DNA of 64,000 bases from Yersinia mollaretii ATCC 43969 (GCF_013282725.1 NZ_CP054043.1:1302001-1366000); one strand, 5' to 3'; shown: positions 49,960 to 60,396, counted from the stretch's first letter. A program made the numbers and translations. The notes: a model not told the origin generated them from the sequence alone.

Positions 49960-50475
49960 TGATATTCGCTCGGTGCTCACTTGGCCTCCCCAGCCTCAAC
50001 CGAGTCGGGCCGCAGGGCGGCGGCCCAACACCCGCGCCTTGCGCGAAATATTGCCCTGCGGGTAAACCTCCCACGTCTTTCGGGCTGACGAGCCAGCGCG
50101 ATGGGCATCCTTGCTCAAGCGCACTTTTCGCGGGCGTCCATGCCCGCTCACTCTACCCTCCCTCCTCGTCGGCAATATTCCTAATTGCGCCTAAGTTCAA
50201 AAGAGAAAGTCAAAATCAAAACTGTGGTTTTGACCTTGAAGTTAAAAGCACATTTGAGCTGCCGAGTGAAGAGAGTAGGCAAGGAAAACGGGCAGGACGC
50301 CCGTTTTAGGCGTCGCGCGGAGGGACCCGCGTAAAGCCGTCCGTCAGCCGAAACGATGAGCGAGGGTACCCACGAAGTGGGCAAGCGATACGTGCGAAGC
50401 GCGGGATTCCACAAGGGTGCGCGCTCGCACCCTTTGGCGGTTGAGGCATAGGAGGTTAGGTGAACACTGAAGCTT
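49960..50475. repeat. GC-rich, highly structured intergenic element of unknown role
   Basis: The 805-bp space between mdfA and wecH contains no convincing gene. From about 49960 to 50475 it is GC-rich and dense in hairpins: AAAACGGGC/GCCCGTTTT (50285-50307) with A and T flanks like a bidirectional terminator, AAGGGTGCG/CGCACCCTT (50413-50434), and a block with GTCGCGCGGAGGGACCCGCG at 50312-50331. I recall similar blocks in many Yersinia and Serratia intergenic regions, where spurious ORFs are called from them (for example minus strand 50181-50663). The flanks 49782-49959 and 50476-50586 show nothing beyond presumed promoters. Confidence 0.5.
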
Positions 50476-50586
50476 TGACAACCGAACCAATCACTTGCCC
50501 CCTCCTGTGTATCTCCCCCCAAACTTACGTTACTATTTGTGAGGTAACTGTTTTTCAGACTCATATTAAGGCGATCGAGAGTATGC

Positions 50587-51579
50587 ATGACCAATAAGAT
50601 TGGCTGGATTGATAATCTGCGGGCTGTGGCTTGCATTATGGTGGTGATGATCCACGCCACCACCTATTACGTGACCAGTGGTGCGCGGGTGGGGGAAGTG
50701 AACTGGGATATTGCCAATCTGCTGAATTCCGCCTCTCGTGCCTGTGTGCCGCTGTTCTTTATGATCTCCGGTTACCTGTTTTTGGGTGAAAAGAGCGCCA
50801 AACAGAAGCACTTTACCCGCATCGGGCTGTGTCTGCTGTTCTATAGCGTGGTGGCACTGATCTATATTTTGACCCTCACCCCCATCGACGGCTGGGCCTC
50901 GCTGAAGAATATCCTGCAAAAACCGGTGTTTTATCACCTGTGGTTTTTCTATGCCATTATCGTGGTCTATCTGGTTTCACCGCTGATTAACGTCAAACCG
51001 GTGTCGGGCCGCTATCTGGCGGTGATCATCCTGCTGCTCGCGGTCCTTGCCAACCCACAGGCCAGTAAATTTTCGCTGGGCGGTTTTCATCTACTGCCGA
51101 TCAACCTCTATATCTACGGCGATACTTTCTATTATTTGCTGTACGCGCTTTTGGGGCGGGCGATTGGGATGCTGGAAACTCAGGGGCGAATCATCAGTTG
51201 GAGCGCGGCTATGCTGTTTATCCTGAGCGTAATATTGATTGCTATCTCAACGGAAAAACAAACTCGGATTAATGGTAGCTTTGCCGATACGTTTTACATG
51301 TATTGCAGCCCGCTGGTCTTTGTGGCGGCGGTATCAATGCTGGTGTGGTTCAAAAATTGCCTCAACCAGCAAATTGGCTGGCTGAGTTGGCTGGCGGGTC
51401 ATTCATTGGCAATTTATGGTTTTCACGCGCTGATTATCCATTTTATCCGCACCCATCATTACGATTTCACTGCTTATCCGGTGCTGGATATTTTCTACGT
51501 TTTTGCGCTGGCCCTCGCATTGAGCACCTTGCTATCGATGGGATTGCAGCGCATTGATCGACGGCGTTGGGTCAGTTAA
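50587..51579 (+). CDS. wecH: Acyltransferase family 3 protein WecH (YiaH)
   Basis: A 330-residue inner-membrane O-acetyltransferase (E. coli WecH/YiaH 331), which O-acetylates GlcNAc in enterobacterial common antigen. Family features: WIDNLRAVACIMVVMIHATTYY with the catalytic His (about 6-28), ISGYLFLGEKS, and about ten hydrophobic helices up to SLAIYGFHALIIHFIRTHHYDF. E. coli yiaH lies near glyQ and the xyl genes, consistent with its place here. The end overlaps the convergent GlxA gene by 8 bp. Confidence 0.92.
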   Translation: MTNKIGWIDNLRAVACIMVVMIHATTYYVTSGARVGEVNWDIANLLNSASRACVPLFFMISGYLFLGEKSAKQKHFTRIGLCLLFYSVVALIYILTLTPIDGWASLKNILQKPVFYHLWFFYAIIVVYLVSPLINVKPVSGRYLAVIILLLAVLANPQASKFSLGGFHLLPINLYIYGDTFYYLLYALLGRAIGMLETQGRIISWSAAMLFILSVILIAISTEKQTRINGSFADTFYMYCSPLVFVAAVSMLVWFKNCLNQQIGWLSWLAGHSLAIYGFHALIIHFIRTHHYDFTAYPVLDIFYVFALALALSTLLSMGLQRIDRRRWVS

Positions 51580-52498
51580 TCCCCGCCAACCCGCGCTGTT
51601 GCGCGCGCCGTAGCTGGCGACCGGAGGAAAATCCGGCAGCCAGCGCGGCTTTCTCCAGATTAAGCCCCTCTTGCAGCCGCACTTCGGCCACCGCCACCCG
51701 CAGTTGTTCGTGAAACTCGCGCACGCTGATGCCCACATGTTCGCGGAACAAGCGAGTTAAATGGCGGCTGCTGACGTGGGCTTTCTGCGCCACCTGAAGC
51801 AGTGACCATTCAGCTTGTGGTTCCGCTGACATCACATCCTGTGCGCGGTGTACGGCGGGATGGAGATGATTGCGATAGCGTAACCAAGGGGAGAGTTGTG
51901 GGTCATCCCCCGAGCGACGGAAATAAACCACCATCTCCCGCGCCACTTCCAGTGCGATTTGCGGGCTACAATAGCGGCTGATCAGATGCAACGAGAGATC
52001 AATCCCCGCCGTGATCCCCGCACTGGTATAGACCCCGCGATCTTCAACAAAAATACGATTTTCTTTGGTTTGCGCTGCGGGTGCCTGTTGGCGTAACCGC
52101 TCAAGCACATGGTGATGGGTGGTGCATTGATAGCCGTCTAGTAACCCTGCTTGTGCGGCCAGCAATGCACCTGAGCAGACACAAACCAGTATCGTTTTTT
52201 GCTGCGCGATGGCGGTTTTCTGCTGCTGTAACCACTGGCGCGCCACTGCCGCGGTTTCGGTCGCAAAGTAGTGGCGCGAGTCGCTCACACCCGGCACTAC
52301 CAGTAAACTACCTTCCGGTAACTGTGCAGGCAGTGGTTGCAACTGGCCCAGCAGCATTTCGGTGGAGGACATCACTTCCGGTAGTGGGCTGATATAGCGA
52401 AGATTAAACGATCCCGCCAGCCGTAAAGTTTCAGCAGGGCCAGTTAAATCCAGCGACAGCACGCCGGGCAGCAAGAGAAAATAGACATTTCGTTGCAT
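51572..52498 (-). CDS. GlxA-family regulator (DJ-1/PfpI domain plus AraC helix-turn-helix)
   Basis: A 308-residue transcription factor. Residues 1-170 form a DJ-1/PfpI domain with the nucleophile elbow VCVCSGALLAAQAGLLDG (Cys108) and TTHHHVLERL. Residues about 215-305 are an AraC DNA-binding domain (AHVSSRHLTRLFREHVGISVREFHEQLRVAVAEVRL; LNLEKAALAAGFSSGRQLRRA). It follows the cysteine hydrolase gene on the same strand by 90 bp, so the pair may be functionally linked; target unknown. Immediately upstream of the ATG is a short apparent coding remnant (52501-52590). Confidence 0.88.
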   Translation of the reverse strand: MQRNVYFLLLPGVLSLDLTGPAETLRLAGSFNLRYISPLPEVMSSTEMLLGQLQPLPAQLPEGSLLVVPGVSDSRHYFATETAAVARQWLQQQKTAIAQQKTILVCVCSGALLAAQAGLLDGYQCTTHHHVLERLRQQAPAAQTKENRIFVEDRGVYTSAGITAGIDLSLHLISRYCSPQIALEVAREMVVYFRRSGDDPQLSPWLRYRNHLHPAVHRAQDVMSAEPQAEWSLLQVAQKAHVSSRHLTRLFREHVGISVREFHEQLRVAVAEVRLQEGLNLEKAALAAGFSSGRQLRRAQQRGLAGIN

Positions 52499-52500
52499 GG

Positions 52501-52590
52501 TTAACCCACAGTTACCGCCAGATGACGGATCAGATAAGCCGGAATATCCGGCATATGGGGTAGCAAAGTATCAACAAAAGCGCGGCGCTC
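52501..52590 (-). pseudogene. Possible C-terminal remnant of a lost gene
   Basis: In the gap between the cysteine hydrolase stop and the GlxA start, a minus-strand frame reads ERRAFVDTLLPHMPDIPAYL and then nine more residues before TAA at 52503-52501, two bases before the GlxA ATG. Composition looks like real protein and the stop-start spacing like an operon junction, but it has no start of its own and is out of frame with the hydrolase. I cannot name the family. Confidence 0.3.
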
Positions 52591-53140
52591 AAAGCGTATC
52601 CAGTGCTTCCAGTGCTTCAGCCACGGTGCGGATAGTGGCAAAACGGTCGGCCAACACGGTTTCAGTGTGCAACTTTAAGGCTTCGCTGCTAAATGCCATG
52701 CCATTAGGATGAGTCATGGGGAAGGTCATGGTGGCTTCCGTGACAAAGGTGACCTGATAGCCCAGATCTGATGCCACACGGGCGGTCGTCTCGCAGCACT
52801 GTTCAGTGCGCAGTCCGGAAATAATCAGGTGATTAATCTGCTTCTCTTTTAGCCATTGATCCAACCCTGAGTCGGTCAGCGCGTTATGTATCCGTTTTTG
52901 CACGGTCACATCCGCTTGATGGGAAACCAGCGACATGGGCTTAACATAGCCGGAAGCCAGCGAGAATGGCCCTTCGGGTGAGACATGGAACACATCGACC
53001 AGTGCGACACCTCGCTGTTTGCAGCCAGTGATTAACTGGTTTAGCGCCGCTGAGAATGCCGGTAAATCTTGCTGCTGCCAATAAGGTCTATGCTCGAATG
53101 ATTGTTGAACATCAATGATCAGTAGTGCGCTATGAGTCAT
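52589..53140 (-). CDS. Isochorismatase-like cysteine hydrolase
   Basis: A 183-residue enzyme of the cysteine hydrolase family. ATG 53140 has GGAGGG upstream; an in-frame start at 53206 is unnecessary. The catalytic triad is visible as Asp10 (ALLIIDVQQSF), Lys82 (TVQKRIHNAL) and Cys115 (ISGLRTEQCCETTARVASDLGY). Such enzymes hydrolyse amides or vinyl ethers (nicotinamide, N-carbamoyl compounds); the substrate is not deducible. Probably co-transcribed with the GlxA regulator gene. Confidence 0.87.
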   Translation of the reverse strand: MTHSALLIIDVQQSFEHRPYWQQQDLPAFSAALNQLITGCKQRGVALVDVFHVSPEGPFSLASGYVKPMSLVSHQADVTVQKRIHNALTDSGLDQWLKEKQINHLIISGLRTEQCCETTARVASDLGYQVTFVTEATMTFPMTHPNGMAFSSEALKLHTETVLADRFATIRTVAEALEALDTL

Positions 53141-53260
53141 TTTCGGCCCTCCGCCGTGTGGGTGTAGAGCCATCATGCGCGGGTTTAAAGCCGAACGGAA
53201 TGCCAAATCAGGCCATCATGGGGATTAAACGGGACTCATTTTTAATCAGTCCCGATGAGG

Positions 53261-54715
53261 CTACTCGGTGAGTGGCTGCAACTGCTGATAGAGCTTTTTA
53301 AAGATGATGCGGCGCGTGGCGTAATCTTGATGGCGCTGCGCATCCGGCATATGGGTCTGTTCCAGTGGCAGTGCGGGTAAGAGATCCGCCAGTGGCCGAT
53401 GCGGATTCAGTGCGATTTGCGCCAGCCGCGCCGCGCCTAGCGCCGGACCCACATCGCCTCCGGTGCGATACTCCAGTGTTTGGCCGCTGATATCTGCCAG
53501 CATCTGCCGCCAATAGGCACTGCGCGCACCGCCGCCAATCAATGTGACCGATTTTGGCTGTAATCCGCTGGCATGTAGGGCATCCATCCCGTCCGCAAGG
53601 GCAAAACCGACCCCCTCCAGCACGGCACGGGCTAAATCGGCTCGGCCATGCTCATGGGTAAAGCCCCAGAATGCCCCTTTGGCATTAGGATTATTGTGGG
53701 GCGTGCGCTCGCCAGAAAGGTAGGGCAGGAACCATACCGGTGTCGTGGCGGCAGGGGTGTTTTCCACCTCACTGATCAGGGCGGGGACGGTATCGACCCC
53801 GGTCAGTTGGCAAGCCCAATCCAGACAGGAGGCGGCACTGAGCATCACTGACATCAAATGCCAGCTATTTGGTAATGCATGGCAGAAACTGTGAACTGCA
53901 CTGGCCGGATTGCTGAGAAAGCCGTCACTCACCGCGAAATAGACGCCGGAGGTGCCCAGTGACAGCATCGCCTGACCGGTTTGGTACAGGCCAACCCCGA
54001 TCGCCCCGGCGGCATTATCGCCACCTCCGGCAACCACAGGTAGGGTGTTGATGCCCCAGCGCTGGGCAATCTCCGCGCTAACATGACCGGTAATTTGGCT
54101 GCCTTCGAATAGGGCGGGCATCTGTTGGCGGGTCAGATCGCAGGCGGCCAGCATCTCATCACTCCAGTCGCGTTTCGCCACATCCAGCCACATTGTTCCG
54201 GCGGCATCGGACATATCACTGGCGAAATCACCACTGATCAGAAAACGGAGATAATCTTTGGGTAACAGCACCTTATCGATACGACTGAACACCTCCGGCT
54301 CATGTTCCGCCAGCCATTTCAGTTTAGGGGCCGTAAAGCCCGGCATCATCAGGTTGCCAGTAATTTGGCGTGATGTAGGCACCGCGTGTTCCAGCGCCTG
54401 ACACTGGGCAAAACTGCGGCCATCATTCCATAAAATGGCGGGGCGCAGCACCCGATGCTGTTTGTCGAGTAGGGTTGCCCCGTGCATTTGCCCTGTTAGC
54501 CCTAGAGCCTTTACCGACTGTAAATCATGTGCTGCGGCTAGCGCTTGCATGGCCTGATCAGTCGCCTGCCACCAATCGGCAGGGTTTTGCTCTGACCATA
54601 AGGGGTGAGGGCGAGAGACAGAGAGAGCAGCACCTTGGCTGGCAATCACTTGCCCGTTTTCGGCCAGCAGAATGGCTTTAACGCCGGAGGTGCCTAGATC
54701 GATGCCAAGGTACAT
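53261..54715 (-). CDS. xylB: Xylulokinase
   Basis: A 484-residue FGGY kinase (E. coli 484) that phosphorylates D-xylulose to xylulose 5-phosphate. Begins MYLGIDLGTSGVKAILL (phosphate 1 motif). Substrate region: LTGQMHGATLLD with LWNDGRS; ATP site GGGARSAYWRQMLADISGQ. Second gene of xylAB, 41 bp after xylA, RBS AAAGGAG. Confidence 0.97.
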   Translation of the reverse strand: MYLGIDLGTSGVKAILLAENGQVIASQGAALSVSRPHPLWSEQNPADWWQATDQAMQALAAAHDLQSVKALGLTGQMHGATLLDKQHRVLRPAILWNDGRSFAQCQALEHAVPTSRQITGNLMMPGFTAPKLKWLAEHEPEVFSRIDKVLLPKDYLRFLISGDFASDMSDAAGTMWLDVAKRDWSDEMLAACDLTRQQMPALFEGSQITGHVSAEIAQRWGINTLPVVAGGGDNAAGAIGVGLYQTGQAMLSLGTSGVYFAVSDGFLSNPASAVHSFCHALPNSWHLMSVMLSAASCLDWACQLTGVDTVPALISEVENTPAATTPVWFLPYLSGERTPHNNPNAKGAFWGFTHEHGRADLARAVLEGVGFALADGMDALHASGLQPKSVTLIGGGARSAYWRQMLADISGQTLEYRTGGDVGPALGAARLAQIALNPHRPLADLLPALPLEQTHMPDAQRHQDYATRRIIFKKLYQQLQPLTE

Positions 54716-54756
54716 ATAATCTCCTTTATTATGAGGTTATTTTTCTACCACTGTTA

Positions 54757-56076
54757 TCAGCCAAAGATATAGCGATTCACCCGATTCTCCAGCAACTCCT
54801 GATGACCACTCTGGTGATGCGGATTCAGATTGTGCTGGCCCGCATAGTGCGCCAGATCTTCCAGCGACATTTTACCTTTCAGAATCTGTTGGCCCAGCTC
54901 GGTATTCCAACCGGCATAGCGTTTGGCAACCCACTGATCCAATTCACCCTCTTCAATCATTTTGGCGGCAATTTTCAGGGCTAATGCCATGGTATCCATC
55001 GCCCCAATATGACCATAAAACAGATCATATTTATCAGTGCTTTGGCGGCGCACTTTGGCATCAAAATTCAGCCCGCCAGTGGTGAAACCGCCCGCTTTGA
55101 GGATCTCAAACATCACCAGCGCATTCTCTTCCACACTGTTCGGGAACTGATCGGTATCCCAGCCCAACTGTGGATCGCCACGGTTAGCATCCACGGAGCC
55201 AAAAATGCCCAATGCAATGGCACTGGCAATTTCATGATGGAAAGAGTGCCCAGCCAGTGTGGCGTGGTTGGCTTCAATGTTCACTTTGATCTCTTTTTCC
55301 AGCCCAAACTGCTTGAGGAAACCATAAACCGTCGCGACATCATAATCATACTGATGCTTGGTCGGCTCCTGCGGTTTGGGTTCAATCAGCAGTGTGCCTT
55401 GGAAACCGATTTTATGTTTATGCTCAACCACCATCTGCATAAAGCGACCAATTTGCTCGCGCTCTTGGCGTAAATCGGTATTTAACAGTGTTTCGTAGCC
55501 TTCGCGCCCGCCCCATAACACATAATTTTCGCCGCCAAGTTTTTGTGTCGCATTCATGGCAGTAAAGACTTGGGTCGCCGCCCAACTGAAAACTTCGGGA
55601 TCCGGATTGGTGGCTGCGCCTGCACCATAGCGCGGATGAGTGAAACAGTTTGCTGTGCCCCATAAGAGTTTGACGCCACTGCTCGCTTGCTTCTCCGCCA
55701 AGACATCGGTCATGACCGCAAAGTTATTCAGGTACTCTTTTAACGACGCGCCTTCCGGTGAGACATCCACATCATGGAAGCAGTAATAAGGCACATTCAG
55801 TTTATGGAAAAACTCAAAAGCGACATCTGCTTTGTGTTTTGCCAAGGCGAGTGCATCGCCAGAGTGCTGCCACGGGCGCTCGAAAGCATTGGCGCCGAAC
55901 ATATCAGCCCCACCCCAGCAGAAGGTGTGCCAGTAGCAAGCCGCAAACCGCAGGTGATCGGCCATTCGCTTACCAAGGATAATTTCATCCGGATTGTAGT
56001 GATGAAACGCCAGCGGATTAGCGCTTTGGCTGCCTTCGTAACGCACTTGTTCTAATTCATCAAAATAAGATTGCAT
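54757..56076 (-). CDS. xylA: Xylose isomerase
   Basis: A 439-residue metal-dependent isomerase (E. coli 440) converting D-xylose to D-xylulose. Active-site His in [13 protein letters not shown] (about 98-110), metal ligands in [18 protein letters not shown] and [19 protein letters not shown], and [27 protein letters not shown] precedes the ATG. First gene of xylAB, divergent from xylF. Confidence 0.98.
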   Translation of the reverse strand: MQSYFDELEQVRYEGSQSANPLAFHHYNPDEIILGKRMADHLRFAACYWHTFCWGGADMFGANAFERPWQHSGDALALAKHKADVAFEFFHKLNVPYYCFHDVDVSPEGASLKEYLNNFAVMTDVLAEKQASSGVKLLWGTANCFTHPRYGAGAATNPDPEVFSWAATQVFTAMNATQKLGGENYVLWGGREGYETLLNTDLRQEREQIGRFMQMVVEHKHKIGFQGTLLIEPKPQEPTKHQYDYDVATVYGFLKQFGLEKEIKVNIEANHATLAGHSFHHEIASAIALGIFGSVDANRGDPQLGWDTDQFPNSVEENALVMFEILKAGGFTTGGLNFDAKVRRQSTDKYDLFYGHIGAMDTMALALKIAAKMIEEGELDQWVAKRYAGWNTELGQQILKGKMSLEDLAHYAGQHNLNPHHQSGHQELLENRVNRYIFG

Positions 56077-56146
56077 GCAATACTCCTTGGAAGCTGGCCC
56101 GCATTATTGGGCGGGTGAGCTTTTATCTTCGGAGTTGTTTGCTATT

Positions 56147-56363
56147 CTCTCAATTACGTTATTTCACACTCAAATTCAGAGAATTATTAATTGTGGTGTA
56201 GATCTCATAAATAACCGATTAATTATAAAAACGCGCTAATACTTATCGTGTGGATAACATCTCTCTGTGGAATTATGCATTCTTCTGGGGAGAAAACATG
56301 ATCGTTATCATAAAATTAACATTAAACCAAAAAACATAATTGGCGGATGAAAATCTGTAATTG
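56147..56363. promoter_or_regulatory. xylA-xylF divergent control region (XylR-type sites)
   Basis: In the 377-bp gap, GATGAAAATCTGTAATTG at 56346-56363 closely resembles the XylR site before E. coli xylF as I remember it. TCAATTACGTTATTTCACAC (56149-56168) likewise resembles the E. coli xylA core promoter, where it precedes a CRP site; here the matching CRP-like sequence (56192-56207, TGTGG-N6-TCTCA) is weak. No gene lies in the gap. Confidence 0.55.
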
Positions 56364-56453
56364 CTGATGTGCAAATAAGCGTCAACAATCCTATTGCAGT
56401 TGATGTTTACCGTTTCTCTTACCCTGCTTGCACAATAAGAAAGGTACCGAAAG

Positions 56454-57449
56454 ATGAAATTTAAGAACATTTTACTCTCCGCATGTGCCGCACTGGTGAT
56501 GTTTAGTCAGCCAGGATTCAGTAAAGAAATTAAAATCGGCATGGCGATAGACGATCTTCGTCTTGAACGCTGGCAGAAAGATCGCGATATTTTTGTTAAC
56601 AAAGCTGAATCTCTCGGCGCTAAAGTATTTGTTCAATCAGCAAACGGCAATGAAGAAACACAAATGTCGCAGATTGAGAATATGATTAATCGTGGTGTGG
56701 ATGTGCTGGTTATTATTCCTTATAACGGGCAAGTATTAAGTAATGTGATCGCCGAAGCTAAACGGGAAGGGATAAAAGTATTGGCGTATGACCGCATGAT
56801 TAATAACGCGGATATCGATTTTTATATCTCGTTCGATAATGAAAAAGTGGGTGAACTACAAGCCAAAAGCTTGGTTGAGCGGGTGCCACAAGGCAACTAC
56901 TTCCTAATGGGTGGCTCGCCGGTGGATAACAATGCCAAGCTGTTCCGACAGGGACAAATGACGGTGCTTAATCCATTGATAAAAGAGGGTAAAATTAAAA
57001 TTGTCGGCGACCAGTGGGTTGATGCTTGGTTACCTGAAAATGCCTTAAAAATCATGGAAAACGCGCTAACCGCCAACAATAACAAAATTGATGCTGTTGT
57101 GGCGTCGAATGATGCCACCGCAGGCGGTGCTATTCAGGCATTAGCCGCACAAGGTCTGGCAGGTAAAGTGGCTATTTCCGGGCAGGATGCTGATTTGGCA
57201 GCCATAAAACGGATTGTTGCGGGTACGCAAACCATGACGGTATATAAGCCCATCAGTAAATTAGCCAATGATGCCGCAGAGATTGCCGTGAGCTTGGGTA
57301 AAGGCGAACAACCCAAAGCAAACAGTCAATTAAATAATGGCATAAAAGATGTCCCAGCCTATTTATTAACGCCGATTCAAGTCGATAAAAATAATATTGA
57401 TAGCACTATTATTGCTGATGGATTCCATAAAAAATCAGATATTTATTGA
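56454..57449 (+). CDS. xylF: D-xylose ABC transporter substrate-binding protein
   Basis: A 331-residue periplasmic xylose-binding protein (E. coli 330). Signal peptide of about 23 residues ending GFS, then KEIKIGMAIDDLRLERWQKDRDIFVNKAESLGAKVFVQSANGNEETQ. Hinge and ligand segments: VLVIIPYNGQVLSNVI, ISFDNEKVGELQAKSL, AVVASNDATAGGAIQAL and KVAISGQDADLAAIKRI. First gene of xylFGH-R. A strong hairpin follows, which should raise its message level over xylG. Confidence 0.97.
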   Translation: MKFKNILLSACAALVMFSQPGFSKEIKIGMAIDDLRLERWQKDRDIFVNKAESLGAKVFVQSANGNEETQMSQIENMINRGVDVLVIIPYNGQVLSNVIAEAKREGIKVLAYDRMINNADIDFYISFDNEKVGELQAKSLVERVPQGNYFLMGGSPVDNNAKLFRQGQMTVLNPLIKEGKIKIVGDQWVDAWLPENALKIMENALTANNNKIDAVVASNDATAGGAIQALAAQGLAGKVAISGQDADLAAIKRIVAGTQTMTVYKPISKLANDAAEIAVSLGKGEQPKANSQLNNGIKDVPAYLLTPIQVDKNNIDSTIIADGFHKKSDIY

Positions 57450-57535
57450 TTAAATTAACTTTGGGTTTTAATTGCTAATTTTAATAATCGGTGAGTTTTT
57501 CAGCCTATTAAATTAGCGGCAATTTCATATATTCC

Positions 57536-57590
57536 CTAAATAATTGAAGTTGCAGCCCACAAAGCTGCAACTTCAATGAATAAAGGTACA
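57536..57590. repeat. Yersinia-type short hairpin repeat between xylF and xylG
   Basis: TTGAAGTTGCAG (57544-57555) pairs perfectly with CTGCAACTTCAA (57565-57576). The left flank TTCCCTAAATAATT resembles the ERIC end CCAAAATAATTCGAGTTGCAG, suggesting an internally deleted ERIC-like repeat, a form I recall as common in Yersinia. In this place it can protect xylF mRNA from 3' decay. Confidence 0.65.
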
Positions 57591-57600
57591 GGAGGGATCA

Positions 57601-59133
57601 ATGGCCTACCTGCTAGAAATGAAAGAGATTACCAAGCAGTTTGGCGTCGTTAAGGCAGTTGATAATATCAGCCTGACACTGGAGGCTGGGCAAGTATTAT
57701 CATTATGCGGCGAAAATGGCTCAGGGAAATCCACACTAATGAAAGTGTTATGTGGTATTTACCCCACAGGTTCCTACCAAGGGGAAATAATTTTTGCAGG
57801 TGAAACGCTTCAGGCCAAAAATATTCGTGAAACAGAGCAAAAGGGCATTGCGATAATTCATCAGGAATTGGCCTTGGTGAAACAGATGTCAGTGCTGGAG
57901 AACATGTTCCTAGGCTCAGAGTGGGGCCGCTTTGGCATTATGGATTATGACGCCATGTATTTGCGCTGCCAACGGATGTTGGCGCAGGTCAAGCTGGCGG
58001 TCGATCCCCATACACTGGTCGGTGAGTTGGGTCTGGGGCAGCAGCAGTTAGTCGAAATCGCGAAAGCGCTGAATAAACAAGTGCGGCTACTGGTGCTGGA
58101 TGAGCCAACGGCCTCACTGACAGAGAGTGAAACGGCTATTTTGCTGGATATTATCCGTGACCTGCGAAATCACGGCATTGCCTGCATCTATATCTCGCAC
58201 AAATTGAACGAAGTGAAAGCCATATCAGATTATATCTGTGTAATCCGCGATGGCCGCCATATCGGCACTCGCCCTGCGGCGACCATGAGCGAGGATGACA
58301 TTATCGCCATGATGGTGGGCCGTGAACTCAAAGAACTCTACCCCCACGAGGCACACCATATCGGCGAGGAGATTTTGCGGGTAGAAAATCTCTGCGCTTG
58401 GCATCCGGTAAATCGGCATATTCGCCGGGTAGATGAGGTCTCTTTCTCATTGAAGCGGGGCGAGATCTTGGGGGTGGCCGGGTTGGTCGGCTCGGGCCGA
58501 ACAGAGACGGTGCAATGCCTGTTCGGTGTCTATCCGGGGCGCTGGCAGGGCGAGATATTTATTGATGGCAAAGCCGTCACCATCAGCAATTGCCAGCAAG
58601 CCATGAAGCTGGGTATTGCGATGGTGCCGGAAGACCGCAAAAAAGATGGCATTGTGCCGGTGATGGGGGTAGGGGCCAATATCACACTGGCGGCACTGGA
58701 TGACTTTACGGGTGCTTTTAGTGTGCTGGATGATGCCAAAGAACAGTCGACAATTGTGCACTCTCTGGCGCGGTTGAAAGTGAAAACCTCCTCTTCCGAA
58801 CTGGCCATCGCCCGCCTCAGTGGCGGCAATCAGCAAAAAGCCATATTGGCGAAATGCCTGCTACTCAATCCCCGGATTTTGATCCTCGACGAACCGACGC
58901 GCGGCATCGATATTGGCGCAAAATATGAAATTTATAAACTGATCAACCAATTGGTCCAACAGGGGATTGCGGTCATTGTGATTTCCTCTGAACTGCCGGA
59001 GGTCTTGGGATTAAGTGATCGTGTATTGGTCATGCATGAGGGGCGCATCAAAGCCGATCTCATTAACCAGAACCTGACTCAAGAAAAGGTCATGGAAGCC
59101 GCACTCAGGAGTGAAACCCATGTCGCAAGCTAA
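57601..59133 (+). CDS. xylG: D-xylose ABC transporter ATP-binding protein
   Basis: A 510-residue double ATPase (E. coli 513). First cassette: Walker [10 protein letters not shown] (about 38-46), signature [15 protein letters not shown] and Walker [12 protein letters not shown]. Second cassette: degenerate Walker [10 protein letters not shown], signature [14 protein letters not shown] and Walker [15 protein letters not shown]. Works with XylF and XylH to import xylose. RBS AGGAGGG. Its end overlaps xylH by 14 bp. Confidence 0.97.
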   Translation: MAYLLEMKEITKQFGVVKAVDNISLTLEAGQVLSLCGENGSGKSTLMKVLCGIYPTGSYQGEIIFAGETLQAKNIRETEQKGIAIIHQELALVKQMSVLENMFLGSEWGRFGIMDYDAMYLRCQRMLAQVKLAVDPHTLVGELGLGQQQLVEIAKALNKQVRLLVLDEPTASLTESETAILLDIIRDLRNHGIACIYISHKLNEVKAISDYICVIRDGRHIGTRPAATMSEDDIIAMMVGRELKELYPHEAHHIGEEILRVENLCAWHPVNRHIRRVDEVSFSLKRGEILGVAGLVGSGRTETVQCLFGVYPGRWQGEIFIDGKAVTISNCQQAMKLGIAMVPEDRKKDGIVPVMGVGANITLAALDDFTGAFSVLDDAKEQSTIVHSLARLKVKTSSSELAIARLSGGNQQKAILAKCLLLNPRILILDEPTRGIDIGAKYEIYKLINQLVQQGIAVIVISSELPEVLGLSDRVLVMHEGRIKADLINQNLTQEKVMEAALRSETHVAS

Positions 59134-60304
59134 TCAATCTGAACTTAACACGCCAGAAAATGGCGATAAAAAGCCGCTATTTCGGCTAAAGTCCGTTAAT
59201 TTGCAAGTTTTTGTCATGTTAGCGGCGATCGCCATTATTATGCTGTTTTTCACTTTCACCACCGAAGGGGCCTATCTTAGCGCCAGAAATATCTCGAACC
59301 TGCTGCGCCAGACGGCGATCACCGGCATCCTCGCCGTGGGCATGGTCTTTGTCATTATCTCGGCAGAAATTGATCTCTCTGTTGGCTCGATGATGGGATT
59401 GTTGGGCGGGATCGCCGCGATTTTTGATGTGTGGCTCGGCTGGCCACTGCCGCTGACCATTGTGGTCACACTCGGTTTAGGGCTGGTACTTGGGGCATGG
59501 AATGGATGGTGGGTAGCCTATCGCAAAGTGCCCTCATTTATTGTCACCTTGGCGGGGATGCTGGCGTTTCGCGGCATTTTGATTGGCATCACCAACGGCA
59601 CCACCGTCTCACCCACCAGTAGCGCGATGTCGCAGATTGGTCAAAGTTATCTGCCCAATGGCCTTGGATTTGGCATTGGTGCGATTGGCCTGATGCTGTT
59701 TGTGGCCTGGCAGTGGCATCGTCGGAGTCACCGCATTCGGCTCGGTTTACCTGTCGCCGCGCCGCAAGGGGATGTGACCCGTCAATCTATTACCGCCATT
59801 ATTGTTCTTGGTGCAATATATTTATTGAATGATTATCGCGGTGTGCCTACTCCGGTATTGATTCTTACCGCGCTGATGCTGGCGGGGATATTTATGGCAA
59901 CCCGCACGGCATTTGGCCGTCGGATCTATGCCATTGGCGGCAATATCGATGCAGCTCGTCTCTCTGGGGTCAATGTTGAGCGCACCAAATTGGCGGTGTT
60001 TGCTATCAATGGATTGATGGTCGCCATTGCCGGCTTGATTCTCAGTTCGCGACTGGGGGCGGGTTCACCTTCGGCGGGGAATATTGCTGAATTGGATGCC
60101 ATTGCCGCCTGTGTGATTGGTGGCACTAGCCTTGCCGGTGGGATCGGCAGTGTGGCCGGTGCGGTAATGGGCGCATTTATCATGGCTTCTCTCGATAATG
60201 GGATGAGTATGCTAGATGTCCCGACATTCTGGCAGTACATTGTCAAAGGCGCGATTTTGCTGCTGGCTGTATGGATGGATTCCGCCACCAAACGCCGGGT
60301 TTAG
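59120..60304 (+). CDS. xylH: D-xylose ABC transporter permease
   Basis: A 394-residue inner-membrane permease (E. coli 393) from ATG 59120 with AGGAGTG upstream; ATG 59111, three codons earlier, is also possible. About ten hydrophobic helices. Family motif [35 protein letters not shown] (positions about 73-107), and [34 protein letters not shown] near the end. Overlaps xylG and so is translationally coupled. Confidence 0.96.
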   Translation: MSQANQSELNTPENGDKKPLFRLKSVNLQVFVMLAAIAIIMLFFTFTTEGAYLSARNISNLLRQTAITGILAVGMVFVIISAEIDLSVGSMMGLLGGIAAIFDVWLGWPLPLTIVVTLGLGLVLGAWNGWWVAYRKVPSFIVTLAGMLAFRGILIGITNGTTVSPTSSAMSQIGQSYLPNGLGFGIGAIGLMLFVAWQWHRRSHRIRLGLPVAAPQGDVTRQSITAIIVLGAIYLLNDYRGVPTPVLILTALMLAGIFMATRTAFGRRIYAIGGNIDAARLSGVNVERTKLAVFAINGLMVAIAGLILSSRLGAGSPSAGNIAELDAIAACVIGGTSLAGGIGSVAGAVMGAFIMASLDNGMSMLDVPTFWQYIVKGAILLLAVWMDSATKRRV

Positions 60305-60396
60305 CCCTCTCCCTGTGCAGAGAGTTCAGTGCCATACTGCATTGATCTCTCTGCGGATTCTGTTTTGAATCCCCACCCCTTTCAGGAGCCACTCCC

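Noticed and set aside
50181..50663. 160-residue minus-strand ORF
   Set aside because: It lies in the structured GC-rich element and overlaps the wecH start; its sequence follows the hairpins and has no protein-like domain.
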